From Candidatus Omnitrophota bacterium (lineage in GTDB: Bacteria; Omnitrophota; Koll11; JAHIPI01), in assembly GCA_028718265.1 (NCBI GenBank), contig JAQUMG010000003.1, positions 1 to 28,639 on the forward strand: a stretch of DNA of 28,639 nucleotides, written 5' to 3'. A program made the position numbers and the translations under genes. Within the stretch, counting starts at the first letter, position 1, and each line of letters starts with the position of its first letter. Of the stretch, positions 24,844-28,639 are shown in pieces. The notes under the pieces were generated by a model. That model worked only from the letters and a program-made list of their open reading frames with translations, was not told where the DNA came from and searched no databases.

Positions 24844-25914
24844 TCAATACTTTTTAAAATGCGGGAGGCACAATCTTTTTACGATCGCGATAAAATCCCC
24901 AAGTGAAGCCGCTTCAACTAATTCCAGCAAAATATAGCTGAGAAATACGTCCAAAAAATACCTCCTGAAAGAATCTTTTTTAAAAATAACGGTTTTGTTA
25001 GCAAATAGACTTATAAAAACGCGCTTTGCTGCGGAAATGTTCAGTCTTCGCGATAATTCCTGCGGTATTTTAAACCCGAAAAGCTCATGATTCAGTTTGA
25101 GGGCAGTATATAACGAGCCCCGCATATTCCATTCTCTTGCTTTCTCAGCGAGCGAATCCCGGTCGATTTTGCCCTGATATTTTTCAATAAGACGGTTTAT
25201 GTCACATATGCATTTCAGTTTTCTGAAGGAATCACTGTTTACGAGATGGGCAGAAAGATATAAGAGAAGTTCTTCCGGTTCAAAATCGAGGTATTGCGCG
25301 CCATCCAGCATCATGTTTTCCGTCCCCTGCCATAAGCCTTCTATCCTCTCCGGCGAGCGCACCATCATAGTAATGTCCCAATGGAGTTCCACCATCTTCT
25401 GGCCCTGCCTGTGGAATGCGTAACACCATTTATACTCCTCCTGTTCGTCTAAAGGCGTGAAGAAATAACCCATACTCTCCAGAAGGTTACGGGCGCGTTC
25501 TTTATCTTTTTCCCGGACAAGTAAATCGACGTCGACACTCTGATCGCGACTCGTAATATCGCCGTATAATCTTTCGGCCAGCGTAATTCCCTTAAGCGGT
25601 ATGACTTCTACGCTGCTTTCCCTGAAAATGGCCAGGATTCTTATCAATTCCTCTCTGTAATGATTATTGGCGGTTGCGGTCGTGAGGTAGGATACGCACA
25701 GGTCGTGCAATGCTTTTTTTTCCGCGTCGTTTGCCGGCGTATAAAATTTCAGGGATTGATACAGGAGGGAAGAGACGCCTTTTTCGCGCGCTGTCCGGAC
25801 AAGATATTCGAAATCTATTCCTTCTTTTACCAGCCCGCGGAGCTCTTCTTCATGATATTTCGCGCCGCTTTGCAGGGAAAGAAGCAATAATCTTTCCGCG
25901 CGCCGCTTTAGCAT
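24844..25914 (-). CDS. NTP_transf_5-type nucleotidyltransferase
   Basis: A 356-residue protein with the pattern of the uncharacterised nucleotidyltransferase family PF14907: EVIPLKGITLAERLYGDI (103-120), then SRDQSVDVDLLV (122-133) with Asp128 and Asp130 as metal ligands, and MVELHWDI further on. Helical regions flank the domain on both sides. Family members occur in lasso-peptide and other RiPP clusters beside HPr-kinase-like genes and ABC transporters, where the nucleotidyltransferase has been linked to sugar or nucleotide decoration of phosphorylated peptides. Here it is the third of four genes after a Cys-repeat peptide, with a 7-base overlap with the ABC gene. Its substrate is inferred, not shown. 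Confidence 0.85.
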   Translation of the reverse strand: MLKRRAERLLLLSLQSGAKYHEEELRGLVKEGIDFEYLVRTAREKGVSSLLYQSLKFYTPANDAEKKALHDLCVSYLTTATANNHYREELIRILAIFRESSVEVIPLKGITLAERLYGDITSRDQSVDVDLLVREKDKERARNLLESMGYFFTPLDEQEEYKWCYAFHRQGQKMVELHWDITMMVRSPERIEGLWQGTENMMLDGAQYLDFEPEELLLYLSAHLVNSDSFRKLKCICDINRLIEKYQGKIDRDSLAEKAREWNMRGSLYTALKLNHELFGFKIPQELSRRLNISAAKRVFISLFANKTVIFKKDSFRRYFLDVFLSYILLELVEAASLGDFIAIVKRLCLPHFKKY

Positions 25915-27695
25915 ATTTTTTCCAGCTGGTTCGCAAATAATTCGGTATATTTTATATCATTGTCCGCAAGTTCGGGGTGGGTGCTGACGGCCATTTCGCC
26001 CGGGCCTTTAAAGAAATAAACGGTATCCATCTTACTGACGGCGGAAAATCGGTGCGAAATTATGATAAAAGTCAGGCCGGGATATCTCCGCTTTATGTTA
26101 TCTATTATCTTTTCTTCCGTGTTGGAATCCAGCGACGACGAAGCCTCGTCCATGATCAGTATCTTTGGCCGTTTTGCAAGCGCACGCGCTATGGCTATTC
26201 TCTGTTTCTGGCCCTGCGATACCTTGGAAATAATATCACTTAAGACCGTATCGTAGCCGGCAGGGAGTCCGGTTATAAACGAATGGATCTCGGCCAGCTC
26301 CGCGGCTTCAATTATGTCCGGTTCGCCGATTTTTGGGTTGTCGCCGGTAATAATTTCTCTTATGCTCCCGCTCCATATAAAAGGCGATTGAGGAACAAGT
26401 CCGATCTGATCATAAATCGATTTGAACTTTATCTCCCTTATATCGCAATCCCTCAAAAAAATACCGCCGCTATTTACATCATATAAGCGCAGAATGAGAT
26501 TGGCTATCGTTGTTTTGCCGCAGCCGGAGGGGCCGACGAGAGCTATTTTTGCGCCGGGTGAAACCGTAAAATTCATATTATCAAGAATGCGCCTGGTGCC
26601 GTCGTAACCAAAGGTTACACCTTTGAACTCTATTCTGCATTCCGAAAAATCTATCTTTTTAGCGCTGCTCCTTTCTCCCATGGATGCTTCAATATCCAAC
26701 AGTTCGGCCATACGTTCAAGAGAAAGGCGGTTTAACACTATCTTCTGAAAAATACCCAATACCGCAGTGTACGCCCCTGTGCCCTGGGATAAATATGCCG
26801 CAATAGCTCCGAGCGAACCGAGCGTCAGTTCTCCCTTTATGACAAGCAGCGTCCCGACAAATCCTATCATCCCGAAAAACAACTTACTGGATAACTCGGA
26901 TAAAATACCGGAAGCGGCATCGAGCCTTGAGGTTTTGACATCTACCCTGACGGAATCTGCGAAAGTCCGGAAATATTTTCTGATCATCGCACCCATAGCA
27001 CCCGATGCTTTTACAAAATAGATTTGCGAAAAAAGCTGCGTCAGGATTTTGGACATCTCCCAATTTTTTTTATAGCTGGTCATGGCCAGTTCTTCATGCT
27101 TCTTCGTAAAAAAATAGATCTGTCCTATGACCACAAATTGGTAGCATATTATCAATAACAGCAGTTTACCGTTTATAAAAAATATAATGGCCGTTATAAG
27201 AACCAGCCTTAAGAGAGCTTTTATTAATTCCGGCAATGTGTTGGTTATTATATTCGCGGAGACATTGATATCCGCATTGATTCTGGAGACACATTCACCT
27301 ACGGAGGCATCCTGAAAAGACGCGAGGGAAATATGCCGGATTCTTTTAAATGCGTCCTTAGCAAGATTAATCCGCATTTTGCGGATAATGACATCTCTGA
27401 TCCATAGATTACCCTTGTCCGCGGCCTGCCGAAGAATATATATGGCTCCGCCTATTACCGCGTACTTTAAAAATAAAACCATATTTTTACCGAGAACGCC
27501 GTCATCCAGCGCCAGCTTTCCCAGATACGGCGCCGCAAGCGAAAGAAGTATGGAAATACTTCCTGCGGCAAGCATAACTGACTCGGCTCTACGGTAACGG
27601 TTAAGATAACCGTTAAACCTGAAAAAAAGCCTGAAGGCGTCTTTTACCGTCCCGATGCTTAGCTTCGAATATTCTTTATTGCGGCCGAACGGCAT
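25908..27695 (-). CDS. ABC exporter, fused membrane and ATPase domains
   Basis: A 595-residue half-transporter of the MsbA/LanT type: six membrane segments (about 35-320), then an ATPase with Walker A GPSGCGKT (about 387-394), Q-loop PQSPFIW, signature VSQGQKQRIA (about 494) and Walker B ILIMDEASSSLD (about 515), and H-loop ISHR. It has no N-terminal C39 peptidase domain, so it would not cleave a leader by itself. ATG 27695 has GGAGG nine bases upstream and overlaps the kinase gene by 20 bases. Its place between a kinase and a nucleotidyltransferase suggests export of the Cys-repeat peptide; lipid or glycan export is the alternative. Confidence 0.92.
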   Translation of the reverse strand: MPFGRNKEYSKLSIGTVKDAFRLFFRFNGYLNRYRRAESVMLAAGSISILLSLAAPYLGKLALDDGVLGKNMVLFLKYAVIGGAIYILRQAADKGNLWIRDVIIRKMRINLAKDAFKRIRHISLASFQDASVGECVSRINADINVSANIITNTLPELIKALLRLVLITAIIFFINGKLLLLIICYQFVVIGQIYFFTKKHEELAMTSYKKNWEMSKILTQLFSQIYFVKASGAMGAMIRKYFRTFADSVRVDVKTSRLDAASGILSELSSKLFFGMIGFVGTLLVIKGELTLGSLGAIAAYLSQGTGAYTAVLGIFQKIVLNRLSLERMAELLDIEASMGERSSAKKIDFSECRIEFKGVTFGYDGTRRILDNMNFTVSPGAKIALVGPSGCGKTTIANLILRLYDVNSGGIFLRDCDIREIKFKSIYDQIGLVPQSPFIWSGSIREIITGDNPKIGEPDIIEAAELAEIHSFITGLPAGYDTVLSDIISKVSQGQKQRIAIARALAKRPKILIMDEASSSLDSNTEEKIIDNIKRRYPGLTFIIISHRFSAVSKMDTVYFFKGPGEMAVSTHPELADNDIKYTELFANQLEKIC

Positions 27696-28380
27696 TTGTT
27701 TCTGCCTCCAGGGTACGCCAGAAATTACGGTTTTTTGAGAATTCCATTTCGTAGGCAGGTATTTTTCTTGTAAAATCCGCAGCTGTTAAAAATATGTTGC
27801 CGGCGAGCGGCTTTCCCGTATAAGTAAGAAAGTGTATATGAGCGGACAATATCCGCATCAATGCATCCTCAGGCGGCAATAATTTGAATGATATCCGGTT
27901 GGATTTTTTGATAAAAAATACGGCGGAAATCTTACCCTTCGTATTTTTATCCGGCCTTATAAACGGCGCCTGCGCCCACGGCGTAGAAAAAGCATAATAA
28001 TGGGCGCCGCTTCTTCTGGCGGCTATGATATCGTCGCCGAGCACCCTGTGCTTCCGCGAGAGGCCGGCTATTGTGGACTTACCGGCTCCGGCTTTACCGA
28101 AAAAGATGAACACTTCACCGTCTTTGACTACCGCCGCCGCGTGCAGCAGCATCCCCTTATTTAACGCCAGAAGCTGAGAATAGGCATACGATATGAGTTT
28201 ACCGTCTGAAATGGGAAAATGGGGATAATGTTTATTAGCGGGAAAATGGGAACAACGTTTATTTCTTTTTTTACTTTTACATATGAATTCTTCGTATATT
28301 GGCTGCTGAAGAATATCGTACCGGTTTTTTACATCCAGTGGTAATCCCGCTATATTAATTACGAGATTTTCTCTTTTCAT
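27676..28380 (-). CDS. HPr-kinase-like P-loop protein
   Basis: A 234-residue protein with the HprK C-terminal kinase fold: LLHAAAVVKDGEVFIFFG leading to the P-loop GKAGAGKST (95-103), then VLGDDIIA (113-120) with Asp116-Asp117, and FSTPW near 131. The N-terminal regulatory domain of true HPr kinase is absent. Relatives phosphorylate Ser in lasso-peptide precursors or have unknown targets. It starts 12 bases after the Cys-repeat peptide stop. Only a weak AGAAG lies before ATG 28380. A short duplicated stretch (KRCSHFP and KHYPHFP, 41-47 and 50-56) is unusual. The neighbouring Ser/Thr-rich peptide is its likely substrate, by position. Confidence 0.83.
   Translation of the reverse strand: MKRENLVINIAGLPLDVKNRYDILQQPIYEEFICKSKKRNKRCSHFPANKHYPHFPISDGKLISYAYSQLLALNKGMLLHAAAVVKDGEVFIFFGKAGAGKSTIAGLSRKHRVLGDDIIAARRSGAHYYAFSTPWAQAPFIRPDKNTKGKISAVFFIKKSNRISFKLLPPEDALMRILSAHIHFLTYTGKPLAGNIFLTAADFTRKIPAYEMEFSKNRNFWRTLEAETNAVRPQ
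28213..28261 (-). repeat. Short tandem repeat inside the HPr-kinase-like gene
   Basis: Two 22-base copies (28213-28234 and 28240-28261), 27 bases apart, match at 19 of 22 positions. They encode KHYPHFP and KRCSHFP. The offset is nine codons, so the frame is kept. It lies before the P-loop and is probably a small local duplication. Confidence 0.65.
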
Positions 28381-28392
28381 CTATACAAGCTT

Positions 28393-28639
28393 CTAAGCGA
28401 CGGCGCTTGAGCCCATACTACAGCTCGCCGCGGAACTGCCGGTGCCGCACGTGGGCCCTAAGGGCGTAGTACCTCTAAGGCAGTCTCCTAAAACCGCCGT
28501 TCCTACATCACAACCGCTTTGAGCATCACTCCCGCTAATGCAATTATCGCCGGCACTGGTTCCCGTACTACAGTTGAGGATTTCGGGCTGGCTTCCGACA
28601 CCGCACTTGGAAGGTCCGCCCTGCGGTTCAATCCCGAGA
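28393..28639 (-). CDS. Cysteine-repeat peptide, probable RiPP-like precursor (5' end cut by window)
   Basis: The frame is open from the right edge to TAG at 28395-28393, giving the last 81 residues of a peptide whose start is outside the window. Seven Cys occur at visible positions 12, 23, 33, 43, 53, 64 and 73, each beginning C-x-x-G followed by Ser or Thr (CGVGS, CSTGT, CISGS, CDVGT, CLRGT, CGTGS, CSMGS). There are no aromatic residues and very few charged ones. It ends SSAVA. Twelve bases later a HPr-kinase-like gene starts. I recognise no family. A modified, exported peptide is my inference; a secreted structural repeat protein (for example a beta-solenoid) is the alternative. Confidence 0.7.
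   Translation of the reverse strand, partial: LGIEPQGGPSKCGVGSQPEILNCSTGTSAGDNCISGSDAQSGCDVGTAVLGDCLRGTTPLGPTCGTGSSAASCSMGSSAVA
28396..28605 (-). repeat. Seven C-x-x-G-[S/T] units of 9-11 residues
   Basis: From the Cys codon at 28605-28603 to the stop, seven in-frame units start with Cys, Gly three residues later and Ser/Thr next. Unit lengths are 11, 10, 10, 10, 11, 9 and 9 residues. DNA identity between units is low while the four key positions are kept 7/7, suggesting protein-level selection rather than recent duplication. Confidence 0.8.

Noticed and set aside
24844..28639. Classical lasso-peptide cluster
   Set aside because: The visible precursor is Cys-rich with C-x2-G repeats and has no lasso core pattern; no cyclase or leader peptidase is seen. 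Only the accessory genes match.
1..28639. tRNA, rRNA, CRISPR array, insertion sequence or prophage genes
   Set aside because: No direct-repeat/spacer pattern, transposase motif or structured RNA gene was seen; the sequence is almost fully taken by protein genes.

Overview
The window holds 26 genes or gene pieces, all on the minus strand and packed almost without gaps; many neighbours overlap by a few bases (ATGA-type junctions). It reads as one end of a small peptide-modification operon followed by a long surface-polysaccharide (EPS/O-antigen type) operon. The organism is a Gram-negative-type bacterium: it has an outer-membrane polysaccharide export protein, a heptosyltransferase-family enzyme and Wzx/Wzc-like proteins. 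The moderate GC content and the gene style would suit an uncultivated lineage such as Omnitrophota, but no marker gene is present to prove this.

Region A (28639 down to 24844, first transcribed). The right edge cuts a short cysteine-repeat peptide gene that has not left any obvious long ORF. Its last 81 residues contain seven copies of C-x-x-G-[S/T], spaced 9-11 residues apart. Twelve bases later come an HPr-kinase-like P-loop protein, an MsbA/LanT-type ABC exporter without a peptidase domain, and an NTP_transf_5-type nucleotidyltransferase. Kinase, nucleotidyltransferase and ABC exporter are the accessory set known from some lasso-peptide clusters, so this looks like a RiPP-like system with an unfamiliar precursor. 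It is the most novel item in the window.

Region B (24843 to 19751). A 78-base gap carries a good sigma70-like promoter (TTGGCG-N16-TATAAT). It is followed by a Wza-like export protein with an internal duplication, a Wzc-like chain-length regulator/tyrosine kinase, an ExeA-like ATPase of the type linked to XrtA/PEP-CTERM EPS loci, and an HD-GYP protein whose HD motif has become YD.

Region C (19726 to 13649). An O-antigen-ligase/polymerase-type membrane protein, a 77-residue membrane protein, a NoeA-like methyltransferase with a kinase-like N-terminal catalytic loop, a membrane-anchored sulfatase-like (alkaline phosphatase superfamily) protein, and a Wzx-type flippase.

Region D (13664 to 1). 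Glycosyltransferases (GT2, GT4, GT9, GT39-like, GT87-like) alternate with SAM methyltransferases, plus one DegT/DnrJ-type sugar aminotransferase. One GT4 gene is broken by a single in-frame TAA. The last gene, cut by the left edge, is a GT2-methyltransferase fusion.

Together regions B-D could assemble a lipid-linked oligosaccharide in the cytoplasm, methylate and amino-modify it, flip it, polymerise or ligate it, and export it under Wzc/Wza control. The initiating phosphoglycosyl transferase, nucleotide-sugar synthesis genes and any exosortase are not in the window.
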